64,000 bases of DNA from Otatea glauca (Eukaryota > Streptophyta > Magnoliopsida > Poales > Poaceae), in the NCBI GenBank assembly GCA_036346275.1, contig CM070722.1, positions 58,441,524 to 58,505,523 on the forward strand, read 5' to 3'. Numbering within the stretch: the stretch's first letter is position 1; each line of letters starts with the position of its first letter. Made by a program: the position numbers and the translations under genes. The notes under the pieces were generated by a model that worked only from the letters and a program-made list of their open reading frames with translations, was not told the origin of the DNA and did not search any database. Below are positions 21,857 through 33,202 of the stretch, in pieces.

Positions 21857-22440
21857 ATATGGGTTGGAAGCCTAGAACAAAACTGAGCACGTTAGCAACT
21901 TAGCATGATCTCCAACGTGCTAAAAACCGGTGTCAGGAGAGACCATGGGTTGCCAAGACCGGAATCAACTCCAATCTTGGATAAAGATGCCAAGCAATAA
22001 AAGAAATCGAACGAGAAGAAAAATATTTTTTTATTGGGATGTAGCGCTGACACTGCTCAAAAATGACCAATGCTTGGAGTCGGTACGTGGGGTACACCTT
22101 AGCTCCAAGATGAGTATCACAGCATTGGAGTTCCTCGTAGGCTTAACAACGAGTGGAATAAACCGAAACCTCGACTATTTCATACTAACTGTTAGAAATG
22201 AGATCTAAGTGGCCTATTTATCTTTAATATCAAAACTACAAATAATAGTACCATATTGCTAGTTGAGAGGAGAGAATACCAATTTAAAAAGAAGAGCTCC
22301 TACCATATCTTGTAATGAGACATATGGAGGGTGAGGAGCTGGCTAAAGTCACACGCACGCGCGCGCGTATTTCGCGAATTACCACGTATTTCCGCGTGAC
22401 TTAAATTCCTGGTACGTTTAAACCCTTTTTAATTTTCGGT
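21857..22440. other. Intergenic, nothing firm
   Basis: A plus frame at 21930-22208 (92 codons) has no recognisable domain. An alternating CG/CA tract (CACACGCACGCGCGCGCG near 22351-22368) is the only simple feature. Confidence 0.3.
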
Positions 22441-23012
22441 TTCTCTCTATTATTAGCGAATTAATGGGGTCATTTACTGAGAATTGAAACAGCCATGATA
22501 ATGGCGTCTGTTTCTAATAGAGACTGTCATTTGAATGACCTGTAGTTACTAGCATTTAATGGTGACCGTTACTGGTGCGAGACTATAAAATCTGGAGACG
22601 TCCAGACAGATGGTAACTTTTTGATTTTTGACTCTGATACTCGTGTTCATCCACGGTAATCTGTGTTGCGTTTTCGTGATGTGCTCGTTCTTCATCGACC
22701 TTCCTCTCGGCGTGCACCGCGAGGCAAGGAGAGCGGGATCTCCGAATCGTTGCGCGAGAGAACTCGCGAGGGCGGCAATAAGGTTTCGGGCAACAATCGC
22801 GCGACCGCTCGAGCACTTCATCCTGCGATCCACGACGTCGACTACTTCCTCTACGGCCGGTCGCTACAGCGTTGCTTCCTTTTCGTCATCAAGCCCATCG
22901 TAAGAATTCTCCTATTTTTCCCTATGTGGTTCGATCTCTTTACAGAAATATGTGGTGTCTTTTATCTTGCCTGTTGTATCTAATCATTTTGGAAATTAGC
23001 TTAATTTTCAAA
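22441..23012 (+). repeat. LTR-like fragment related to the solo LTR at 59989
   Basis: 22740-22910 matches the R/U5 part of the solo LTR at 59989-60835 in order: AGGTTTCGGGCAACAATCGCG against AGGTTTCTGGGAAGCGCCGC, then the CGCGACYGCTCG block, and CGTCATCAAGCCCATCGTAAG against CGTCAAGCCGTCAGTGAG. A TATA-like ACTATAAAA lies at 22582-22590. The right end probably lies near TTAATTTTCAA (about 23012). The left end is degraded and no duplication is found. Confidence 0.45.
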
Positions 23013-23054
23013 TCTAAAACAAAAATAATACCTAGATTTGCAACACTAACTAGT

Positions 23055-24556
23055 TAGAGCCATACACTACGTTGCGTCGTGTAAAATTTGATCGTGCGAC
23101 GCTGCGTTGCGCGAAATCTAGTCCGATGGATATTTCTGAATTTTTTTTTCGTAATTTTGGTTTTCTTGTTTTTTTAAAAAAAATAGGCTACGAGAAACCG
23201 TCGGCGAATCTGGGTTTTTTTAAAGGAGAAAAACATGGAGTGACCTAAACGTATTTTTGTTTTTTTTGCGTAATTCCGGTTTTCTTATTTTTTTAAAAAA
23301 AATGGGTCGCTATGACCCGTCGGTGAATCTGTGTTTTTTTGTTTTTGGGAGAAAACAAACATATTTCATTTTTTTGCGTAATTCTGGTTTTCTTTTTTTT
23401 TAAAAAAAAAATGGGTCACTAGGATCCATCGGTGAATCTTTGTTTTTTGTTTTTGGGAGAAAACCGCGGAGAGACATAAACCTAATTTCGTTTCTCTTCG
23501 ATTTCAGTCTGCAAAAAAACCGATTTCTTGGGACCTAAATGCAATTCTGTTTTTATTCGGGTCCATTCTGTTAAAAACCACGAGGAGGACCTGAATGTAA
23601 ACTGCGTAGGGATCTAAACATAATTTTGATTTTTGGATCCTTTCTATTAAAAACCAACTGAAGGACCTAAACGTAATTTTAATTTTTTCCAGAGGATCTT
23701 TTCACTGGATGGTGACATGGCGGCGCTGGTTTCTCTCCATTCCCCTCCGCTATAATATATAGTACTAACCAGGGCCACGTGCTACGTTGCATTGTGCGAA
23801 ATTTGGTCGCGCGACACTGCACCGTGCAAAATTTGAGAAATTCGATCGCGCGACGCTGCGCCACGCAAAATTTGGTCCGGCGGAAATTTTTGAATTTTTT
23901 TGAGTAATTTCAATTTTCTTGGTTTTTTTTTACAAAATAGGCTGTTAGGAGCCGTCGGCAAATATGCGAATTGCTAAGAGTTGTTGGCGAACTTGTGTTT
24001 TTTTTGGGAGAAGAACGCAGGGGACCTAAACGTATTTCCTTTTTTTTTTTTTGCATAATTCCAGTTTTTTTTTAAAAAAAATAGGTCGTTAGGACCCGTC
24101 GGCGAATCTATAATTTTAGTTTTTTTGAGAAAATAAACATATTTTCGTTTTTTTGCGTAATTCCGGTTTTCTTGTTTTTTTAAAAAAAAATGGGTTATTA
24201 GGACCCGTCGGCGAATCTGATGATTGCTATAAACCGTCGACGAATCTGCGGTTTTTTCTTTGAGAAAACCGTGGAGGGACATAAACGTATTTTCGTTTTT
24301 CTTCGGGTTCAATGTGCTAAAAATCGATTTTTTGGGACCTAAACGTATTTTTTCCAGGTTTACTCTGCTAAAAACCGTCGAGAGGATCTGAACGTAAACC
24401 ACGGAAGAATCTAAACATAATATCTTTTTTTTCGGGTCTTTTCTATTAAAAACCCATTAGAGGGTCTCAACATAATTTCAAATTTTTGGAAGGACTTTTC
24501 CACAAAATCGCTGACGTGGCACAGCTGCCCTTCCACCTATTCTCTCCGCTTTATAT
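23055..24556. repeat. Direct duplication of a ~0.7-0.75 kb unit
   Basis: Two imperfect copies, about 23055-23760 and 23768-24556. Each begins with a block like CTACGTTGC...GCGCGAC (23070; 23782). Each then repeats GACCCGTCGGCGAATCT-like blocks preceded by T/A runs, and ends with (T/C)GACRTGGC, then CTCTCCGCT and TATATA. Within each copy the short block GGGTC..TA..ACCCGTCGG recurs three times or so. Non-coding. The class is unknown. Confidence 0.6.
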
Positions 24557-26030
24557 AAAAAAGGTGTAAATACATTCCACAGCGCACAACACAGATTCGA
24601 AAGTCAAGTGGACCTCATACACATCTGATCAGATTTGAGACAGCCAACATGTTGCTCCTCGAACGTACAGCGCAGCAACCGCAACCGGTGAGCAGAATTC
24701 ACAAGATAATAAAATGCGCACGATTTCCTCGTGCGACTTTATAGCGTTGGCTTTGTTTCGGAGGCGGGCAGGCGTCATGTAACGAAGACAGCGTACAGTT
24801 TCTCTTCCGTTCTTTCTTCCCATGTTGAGTGTTCTGTGCATGTTCTACTTAATTGGACTTAGTTTCTAATGAATCGTGTCTCCAGATCCACGTGTTACAG
24901 ATCATCTCATCGCGACGCATGGTGTAATAGTCCAAGAAAAAACATGTGCTTGTTCCAATGAGCAGCAGAGTTCAGGCTGGCATAACCTCCATTGACCTCT
25001 GCCTCCTCCAGTGTAGCCTGATTACTCATGAAAGGTTTGGTGTTTTGAGTGCAGTAAATCTCACTAATCCAATGGATGGTAGCAAGTCATGTGATGTCTC
25101 TATGTTAATGCCTGCTACGAAGACGAAGAGACAAAGTCAGCAGATGATTATACCAGTGAATCCCAAGTTCCCAACTACTAGTATTTCACATAGCAGATTT
25201 CGCAGCACATTATGCGGATCGCATCCACATTTGTTTAGCCAACCAACCAACTCGGTGCTTCTTGGATTCAGAAATCAAACAGTAGTTAAGACCAGTGCTT
25301 GATTCAGAAATGCAATGCAGTGCAAGGAAAAAAGAAAGAATGGCAAATGGTACTACTCCAATACAATGTGCAGCTAGCATGCCATGCACCTCATCATGTG
25401 CTGCCAAAGAATTCTGCGGCGAGGACAAATGGACAATCCAACCGGAGCAATGTTCGAAGGTGGTTCAGCTCGTTGCAAGAGGAAATTGCACCCAGTAATG
25501 AACAGCATAGAAAAAGCTACGTGTACCAAGAGACACCCACGTCTCAAGAATCAAGGGTTCTCTTGTAAAACTATCGCTGCAGACTCCGCTTGTTAGTTAC
25601 TCTAAAAGGATATATGGTTAGACGGGGAGGATTTCTTTGGAAATTTTTCCAGACTTCCTTTTTATCTAACGGTAATGATACATACAGATCAGCCGTCCAA
25701 CACGAGGTGCTTCGTTCGGACTATTTCCTCTCATATTACTCATCTTTCCGCTAGACATTATCTACATTGTCTCAAACCTCAATCACACATTTTTGCTCCT
25801 CTGCAAATGCCTTCCATGGTTCATCCTATCTATCTTACACACACCAGGACAACGAGCTCCGGTGAACCAACTCTACATGCTAGTGAACTCCAACTTTTTT
25901 GCCCCGCTCTTCTTCCTGCTTGGCTTCACAGGCTAAGCGGCCCTAGAGGTGATGCCGCCTAAGGTGACCAACGACAACCTTCTCACCGGTGGTGTCCGCT
26001 GCAGCATGCCCTTTTGTGATGTTAGTAAGC
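24557..26030. other. Intergenic, no gene recognised
   Basis: Plus frames at 24946-25302 (118 codons) and 25299-25568 have ordinary composition but no recognisable family, splice context or promoter. I leave them uncalled. A degraded gene is possible. Confidence 0.25.
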
Positions 26031-26049
26031 TGAAGTACGAGATCGATGG

Positions 26050-26425
26050 AATTTGCTCTCAATGTTGCAACGGGTCATTAGAGTTGTTGTAACTATTTTA
26101 TCATAATGTTGTAGTGATTATTTGTGAACTTTTTGCGTGGGCTATTCTGATTTGTTGCAAATGTTCTTTTTAATTGTTTCATCCACATTTTTAGAATGAT
26201 GCAACAGGTCACTCTCATTGTCGCACGCCTCCCTTCTTTGTGTATGCTTTTGTTGCTACACACTTTCCTCGTTGTTGTAGAAAGTGGCTTTATTTGTAGC
26301 AATGTTTTATTTCTAATAGAAGAATGTGAGATGTTGCGACTAGTTCATTTGGGATGTTGGAAGAGGTAATTATAGACGTTGCATCTATTTGTTTTGAATG
26401 TTGCAACAAATCTTGCTTGCTACAT
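26050..26425. repeat. Degenerate TGTTGCAAC motif array
   Basis: About a dozen variants of TGTTGCAAC recur at 20-55 bp intervals (for example near 26063, 26106, 26150, 26200, 26252, 26330 and 26399). Clusters of a short motif in both orientations resemble the subterminal transposase-binding repeats of CACTA or hAT elements. Ends and duplication were not found. Confidence 0.45.
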
Positions 26426-27273
26426 TTGGATCCCCTCTCCAATCACTTCCATAGCTCCACAGTCCACACCCCTCCCGTGGCTGCGATGAGAGCACATGGA
26501 GCAAGCATCACCTGAGTCCATGGCGACGACGTTTGAGCTCCAGGCCATCATCAGTCGGTCCCTCTTGCTCCTCTATTTCTTCCTTCTCTGGCGGCTGCGA
26601 GGAGAGGGCATCACTGCGGCGGTGGTCGGATGGGCATCGGGTCCCACCAGACCTGTCCCTCCCACCGACGCCATGACACCAAGGAATCGGGCACTACAGC
26701 TTCTTACTGCAAGCTCGTGTTGTTACCATCAGTCACGCCCAGATGCGACAAGAGTGAGGACGAGGAAGAAACAAGGGTGAATGTGTGTGTTTTGTTGTGG
26801 AGAGAATCATACAGTGGAAGTTAGTCACTTACAAAATTCAACAAGAAACACAACATACGAAGTTAACGCCGGATCATATGTCCCAATGCTACTCGCTACC
26901 TTTATTTAAACATGCTCATGTATAAGATGGGTGTGAATCCAACCTCGCATGAAACAACAGGCGTCAACGGTCAACCTTATTTAAAACCGGAACATGGGAG
27001 GTGTTCTCATTGGCGCCATTGGTTGCCCGAGTTTGTCTCTCTCGCGCGTTGCCGAAGAAACAACAGTTTTTTTTTCTTCCAGTTCTTTAATCTTGAGGAT
27101 AATACATTGATGCTTCACGTTAGGATAAAATAATAGGATTTCAGGAGAAGAATCCTGGATACCGGTAGGATAATTACCATGGCATGAAGACAGATTTATG
27201 AGCATATAATGAGCATAGCTATGCTACAATAACCGTATACAAGTTCACGTGTCGATACTTTTCTTACTCTCGG
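26426..27273. other. Intergenic, nothing recognised
   Basis: A plus frame at 26496-26780 is GC-richer than its surroundings but shows no motif. Nothing else is supported up to the hAT element. Confidence 0.25.
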
Positions 27274-27281
27274 GTCTTACC

Positions 27282-28725
27282 CAAGATTTGAAATTTCGTT
27301 TTCGGTTCACACCTCGGAGGTAAGCGAAATCCGAAATTTCGGAGAAATATCGGAATTTCAGAAGAAATCCGTTCAAAATTCAAAAAGGCAAATTTGAAAT
27401 CAGGAATTTTTAAACCGAAATTCGGTCGAAATTGCCAAAATCTTGACGAAATTCAACTAAGTGAAAGATGGTCAAAACGATGTTAAATTTTTTTGAATTT
27501 TTTTGGATAGTCCTGACACACCATAATGTTCCCTTAAAAATTTCAGGTGATGATCAAACATGAGGAATTTTTAAAATTTTTGACAATGGTATTGTCCTGA
27601 TAAAAGGCTAACCGGTAAATTTGAACCGAATGAAAAATAGAACAAACCACGTTAGAAAATTTTGAATTTTTTTTTGGATAGTAATGATGCATCAATAATG
27701 TTTTCATAAAATTTTTAGATGATGATAAAGCCTCAGGAATTTTAAAAAATTCTGAAAGTGCTACTGTCCTAATAAAAGCCTTATCAGCAAACTTCAATCG
27801 AATGAAAAATGGTTAAAACCATGTTATAAATTTTTGAGCTTTTTTTATGGTACTGATGCATCATAAATATTTTCATAAATTTTTTAGATAATGATCAATC
27901 ATGAGTAATCTTTAACAATTCTAACAGTGCTACTATCCTGATAAAAGCATGATGATCAATACATATATTTGCTTGAGCAGTCAAAAAAGGTTTAGAATTT
28001 TGTAAACTTTTAAAAAAATATCCTAAGTCAATGATTAATCTCTCATAAAAATTTTGGATCATGAACACACTCCAATGAGTTTATAAAATTCTTACAAGGG
28101 TAATGTACCATTTATGTTCCTTTCGTGTTTGATTTTTGAAAGATAACAAATGAAGTTCAACACTTCCATATATTTGATTGAGAAACCAAAAAAAGTTTAG
28201 AATTTTTGAAACTTTTAGAGAATTTTTCCCAGGAAATACTTAAGCTCTCACAAAAATTTTGGATCATGATCACACTCGAGAAAATTTATAAATTTCTGAC
28301 AATGTTACTATCTCAGTTATGTTCATTCTATTTTTTAAAGATAACAAATGAAGTTAAATTCTTTTTAAATTTTTTTATATGGTCTTAGACTGCCAGATAT
28401 AGTACCATAATGTTTTCAGAGTATGATCAAGCTTGAAAGATTTTATAAAAATCTGAAAGTATTTATGCCAAAATTATAAAATGTCACAAAAATTCGGTTT
28501 TTCAACAAATTTTCATGGAAGATGGCATCATTAAGGGTTATTGGGCCAAATTCGGTCAAAAACTTGAGATTTCGATGAGATTTGACGAAACCTTATCGAT
28601 TTTTTTGAAAAATAATGTAGAAATTTAATTTTTGTTTCAAATTTTTTTATCCAATCAAGATTTTGAATCTCGTTCCCAGCCAAAATCCGAGATCTTGCGA
28701 AATTTCGCCGAAATTTTTATCCATG
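27282..28725 (+). mobile_element. Non-autonomous hAT element, copy B (1444 bp)
   Basis: Flanked by the exact 8-bp duplication GTCTTACC (27274-27281 and 28726-28733). Starts CAAGATTTGAAATTTCG and ends near CGAAATTTTTATCCATG. Inside, a degenerate unit of about 130-170 bp recurs (AAAATTTTTAGATGATGATCAA-like blocks near 27530, 27710 and 27880). It shares its interior with copies A and C. Non-coding. Confidence 0.87.
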
Positions 28726-28733
28726 GTCTTACC

Positions 28734-29259
28734 TAAGGATTTAAAGTGTGATTTGTGGACCATTCGTGACAAAGAGATATGGAAAAGCGATCGTGGTTAT
28801 AGCGGGCTATCATGAAAGCTACGCTATTCGTCGTGATTTACCATGATATATATTAGTTACTATTTCAAGTATGCGTTACTAGTAATTTATATATAATAAA
28901 CTATATTAAATTTGGAGTACACATTATGATGTTATACATTAGTTATACAATGTGTAACAGAAAATAATCTATATAATTATGTAAATTTAGAAGATGAATT
29001 TGAATTTTAACTAATATTTATTATTTTTAGAAGCCAAGTTAATTCAATTTAAGTATAACAGATATGATAAAAGAAGAATATCATAAGAAAAACATAGTTA
29101 ATATTTAGAAATATACAGAGAATTGATGTATGTAGCATAGCGGGGCTATTGCGGCTATAAAAATAGCGGAATAGTAACTGTAGTTGTATTTGTGGAATTT
29201 TATTCAATTGATTATCGATTTACATACGATAAAGTTATAGCAGACTATTTAAGTCACTA
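28734..29259 (+). mobile_element. Second hAT element, adjacent to copy B (526 bp)
   Basis: Starts TAAGGATTTAAAGTG and ends GACTATTTAAGTCACTA, roughly inverse. It is flanked by GTCTTACC at 28726-28733 (shared with copy B) and again at 29260-29267. The body carries AGCGGGCTAT near both ends (28799 and 29140), as in a known style of grass hAT repeats. No coding sequence. Confidence 0.72.
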
Positions 29260-29267
29260 GTCTTACC

Positions 29268-29766
29268 TATGCTACCTGGATACGCCGCGAGCAACTGCGT
29301 ACACAAAGATATTATCATTTCGTTACAAACATTGACGGCTCAGATCGAGCAAGCACGTTCCAATAACCTGAAGAACTGCTGCTTCTATCTTTTTGCTTGA
29401 TGTTGACGACTTTTTCTGCGAGGTGCTTTCAGGTTGACCTTGACTACTGATTCTTCTTAAATTCGACGATGACATAAACCTTTGGAAAAAAAAAATAGAA
29501 TTCTTCGTGCGTGTGCACGCACACCGAACGGTGTGAATGCGGAAGACCTGGCACCCCCAATACTTTAAAAAAAAAAATTGACTTGCATCTGACGATCGGC
29601 GTTGTGTGTCAAATTGACGCGTACCGGCAATGCTAATTTGTAGCTGAAAGCTCAGCTGCATGCTGTCGTGAGTTACAAGTAGACGCTAATCTTGACTCTC
29701 CTCCGATCGAGTCAAGCACGCGGCAAAGCTGTCAGCAGTTGCATTGAATATGTGAAAAAAAAATAA
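29268..29766. other. Intergenic, nothing firm
   Basis: A minus frame at 29323-29661 (112 codons) is Ser/Gln-rich with no known domain. Not called. Confidence 0.25.
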
Positions 29767-29768
29767 TA

Positions 29769-29985
29769 CTTTTTTTCGTTCAAATTTATAAGACTTATTT
29801 TTTTAATAATCTTATTCGTAAATATAAAATACATTTCATATTATAATACACAATTAGTATGATGTTCCATATATACCCTTAATAAATATATATCTTTACT
29901 TCATATTCTCTACATTCATGTACTGAATATATTGTTCAGTGATATATATGTCTTATAAACTTAGTTAGAAAGAGTAATTAATAGT
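29769..29985. repeat. Degenerate Stowaway-related MITE
   Basis: Matches the Stowaway-like element at 49997 over most of its length (shared TATGATGTTCC, CATGTACTGAATATA and TCTTATAAACTTAG blocks, with small changes). The left end CTTTTTTTCGTTC is a decayed CTCCCTCCGTTC preceded by TA. The right end is lost. Confidence 0.55.
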
Positions 29986-30010
29986 CTAGCTATTTTTAAT
30001 ATATACTTAA

Positions 30011-30240
30011 TCTATATAAAAACGGAATTGCTAGCAGTCGGACGTTTGATTTTTTCGAATACTCTGCAAAAAAAATTTCCTATGAGTGAAACATTTATCG
30101 TGTGCGCGAAAAAAAAATTACACACGTTGAAAAAAAATATTACACCGAGTGTTCCACACAATACTCGGTCGGGCAAAGTCTCACCATATAAAAAATACAT
30201 CGGAGAGAGTACTTTGAGTCGTCGCATCAAATGATTAATG
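30011..30240 (+). repeat. Possible Helitron 5' end
   Basis: TCTATATAAAAACGGAATTG follows an A and leads into GTCGGACGTTTGATTTTTT, a style seen at grass Helitron 5' ends (TC start, insertion between A and T). No 3' hairpin with a CTRR end was found, so this is a weak call. Confidence 0.25.
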
Positions 30241-30388
30241 GCCTACGTAATCCGCCAATTAATTACCGTTTGGTCCTAGCGTCACTTCGCGCGTGGACAG
30301 CTTACATCAGCGACGTCGAGACGAAGCCCCGAGAATAGGGCACGTACGCTTTCACTGATTTAATGGCCAACTTTGTAGCTCGTAGTTA

Positions 30389-30671
30389 CTCTCTCCGTTC
30401 TCAGAAATACAGCATGTATTTTGATTTTGTATAAGAATTAAGATTAGAGTAAAATTAAAAAAAATACGAGTGAAAATGATTTAGATACCCCACCTAATTG
30501 TCTTGAAAGATGAGAGATAATATTTTGTATGTGTTGGTCATGAATAAATGCATATAATTGAGAGAGAATAAATAGGGGTGCAGTAGAAAAAAGCTTCATT
30601 AAATCCAAATGCAACCCTTATATTTTTGAATAAGGTCAAACTATGCGTCTTATATTTTTAAATGGAAGGAG
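30389..30671. mobile_element. Stowaway-type MITE (283 bp)
   Basis: Starts CTCTCTCCGTTCTCAGAAATA and ends TTTTTAAATGGAAGGAG, with TA on both sides (30387-30388 and 30672-30673). Part of its right half recurs at 51195-51365. Confidence 0.82.
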
Positions 30672-30673
30672 TA

Positions 30674-31645
30674 GTTTGTACGGGTGAAGTTTCGTAGGCG
30701 TGGGCACGGTTCCAGCTCTCGCCTACTCGGCTTGGGAGAAGAAACCGGACCGTGGCCGGTTGGCCGTTGCCGATTTAAGGTTTTGCAAAATCTTCGAGTT
30801 CATAATTTTCGAGATTTGAACTTTGGAACATCTACTGCGAGCCTAAACACTGCCATACGTATACGAAGAAGATGATTCCAAATGAGGGTGCTTTAGAAGT
30901 AAACCAGATATGGTTCGAAAAACCGGGACCAGGAGGTTAATTACCACCTGTTTTCCGAAAAGATGGAGGCACTAACTGGCCGCTGCCAGTGCAGCTAGTT
31001 TGGCACCATGTTCGTGTTTCCTGGCTAAATGTTTCTGTTGGGACCAACCCTACATATTTTTCTTTGATGGGTTTATCTATTCATTTTTCTGGTATGTTGG
31101 CAAGATATACACTTTGGCTGGTACGTACGCACCTAGATGTTTCTCAAGACGAACAGTACCATATGAAGAGATCCAATGTATTTATAGTAAAGACTACAAC
31201 TTTAGCAGTTGTAGATCAACCGTTGAATAAAAAAATGATAATTCAGATCTTCTGTATTACTGTTTGGATCGTTGGATGCTTCGATCGAATTATGCTAACG
31301 GTTGGTAACTACTTAAATTAAATTACAGTCTCCGTTGTAACCGCATCCATACATCTTAGCGGGCACCGTGAGGTCGCGTTTACGGATTATTCGAGAGAAG
31401 CGAGGAGGCAACAAGATGGCCATATATTTACACTTGGCTATAACCAATAACAAGGACAGGCCGAGGTTGTTAACCAGGCGACAGAAGTCCTAGTCGATCG
31501 GTAGGTGCGTCAGCGTCACTCTCTCTGCCCGAGTACGCACGTCTGATTCACTGCGTATATAGGTCCCAATCGGTAGGTGACCAGTGTTAATTATACTGAC
31601 AAGTACATGTACAGAACATCTTAAGATTCTTGGATTGAACCACTC
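30674..31645. other. Intergenic, nothing recognised
   Basis: Short plus frames at 30684-30875 and 30989-31321 have no recognisable features. Confidence 0.25.
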
Positions 31646-31648
31646 TTA

Positions 31649-31939
31649 GGTCTGTTTATTTTTCTGTACGTTCTCTGCAAACTGATTCTAAATTTTAGTC
31701 GTAGAGATATTGATTCGAGATTCTAGATTTTGAGATGATATTTGGTGGATAATTACTTGAACTTTTAGTGGCATTCCCATATTTATATTCCTCAGAATCC
31801 ACAGAAGCATATATAAAGTGGATTGTGGATTCTAGTGTATATGGGAGGGCTGAATTATGAGAATCGATTCTTAGAATTGAGATGTTTATTTTTTATTCAG
31901 CTTTTGGAGCCACAATCCAGAGCAAAAACAAACAAGCAC
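31649..31939. mobile_element. Tourist-type (PIF/Harbinger) MITE (291 bp)
   Basis: Starts GGTCTGTTTATTTTTC and ends AAAAACAAACAAGCAC, with TTA on both sides (31646-31648 and 31940-31942). It shares internal blocks, such as the CACAATCCA/TGGATTGTG segments, with the MITE at 63473, in opposite orientation. Confidence 0.75.
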
Positions 31940-31942
31940 TTA

Positions 31943-32739
31943 ATGTCTACTACTGTTGTTTATGGGCGCAAACATTTTCTTTCATCATTTAACTAAAGAT
32001 GATTGCCTGTTCATTACTCTTGGGATATATAGTTCGTGATTTCGACGAATAACCATCCAGCTCCATCGATTGCTATATAAATTTAGGTGTATGGACCACA
32101 AATTTTAGGAATGTGGTAACATGCATCTCTACCGAACCGCCAAGTACAAACTGCTTTATTAATTTTAGTGAGATATTCTGTTCGATCATGTTGTACAACA
32201 AAAATAATTAAAACTGATGCTTTGTTTTAATTAAAGGGTGTGTATGCAAGAATTAAGCTAGTTAATTAATGCTCACATTTCGAATATAAATGAAGAGTGA
32301 TGACTAAAGAGCGATGAAACATTTCTTGTCACCATCTTCTTGACACGAAACTGTGTGGGCTAGCATTCAATCTTGGTTGATATTTTGTGTAAACTAAGTA
32401 GTATTAGAATACCACCATGATCGACTCGTCAGTTTTGAAAACTGCCTAAAATAAGACTTAGCACCATGCATGCCAAAGACAACGACGAGCATAAAGCCAC
32501 ATAAATAATTTTGATTATGTTATAGGCGGCATTGGATAGCATATATTGAAGGTAGAGCTGAGCAAAACCTAGTCTACTTCAAGCTTGACTATTTGACCAA
32601 GCAAGCCCAACAAGGCAGCTAGGCAGGTAAGGACGTCACACGATATTGCTGCAGTTCATTTCCTCAGCAAATCTCATTTTCCAACCGCAGCTTGGCCCTA
32701 GTTAAACTCAGCAGTATCAAGTTAGACCAGATCATTTCA
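31943..32739. other. Intergenic, nothing recognised
   Basis: A/T-rich DNA without long frames or repeats that I could identify. Confidence 0.3.
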
Positions 32740-33202
32740 CCTTAGGTCTAATTGGATGTAGTATGCTAAACAATATAAATTATTTTTAAAAAGGAAGAAA
32801 ACCCATTAATCCTAAGGATTACTTAGAGCCAAAAGCACCTTAAAGAGCATTTACTCTATATATTAAAGAGGAAGTGCATTTTCTTTTTAAGATATATTCT
32901 CCCATGAGGCTACAACCTTTTTTTGTCCAATATTACGCGTTTAACCATACTAGCCATGTTCCTCTCATGAGGATGTTCCATGTAAACTTTTGTCTCACGA
33001 CTTTCCAATTTGAAAGTGCTCGGTTAAAGTTGTTGCCTCTTGGAAATATACACAAAAGATCATTTACAACTGAGCCCCTTCGAATTGCATCCATTAGTGG
33101 AGCCCACATGTCACTTTACTACCCAGTGCCTACACATACCACCACTCGGAGGGGCGCGTTCTTTCTAACCTAAGTATGCCCTCCCTAAAGCTTAGGTCTC
33201 TG
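32740..33202 (+). repeat. Dispersed repeat R, copy 1 (left part)
   Basis: Runs from CCTTAGGTCTAATTGG through AGAGGAAGTGCATTTTC and CCAATTTGAAAGTGCTCG to CCCTCCCTAAAGCTTAGG. The same ordered blocks occur at 37380-37645 with 38895-39364, and at 40341-41450. The copy is cut by the LTR-like insertion that follows and resumes near 34856. Class unknown, non-coding. Confidence 0.6.

Noticed and set aside
23974..24402. Lys/Phe-rich minus frame (142 codons)
   Set aside because: It arises from the T/A runs and repeated GACCCGTCGG blocks of the direct duplication.
32854..32880. Helitron 5' end (CTATATATTAAAGAGG)
   Set aside because: The base before TC is C, not A. The other copies of repeat R differ at this point and no CTRR hairpin was found.
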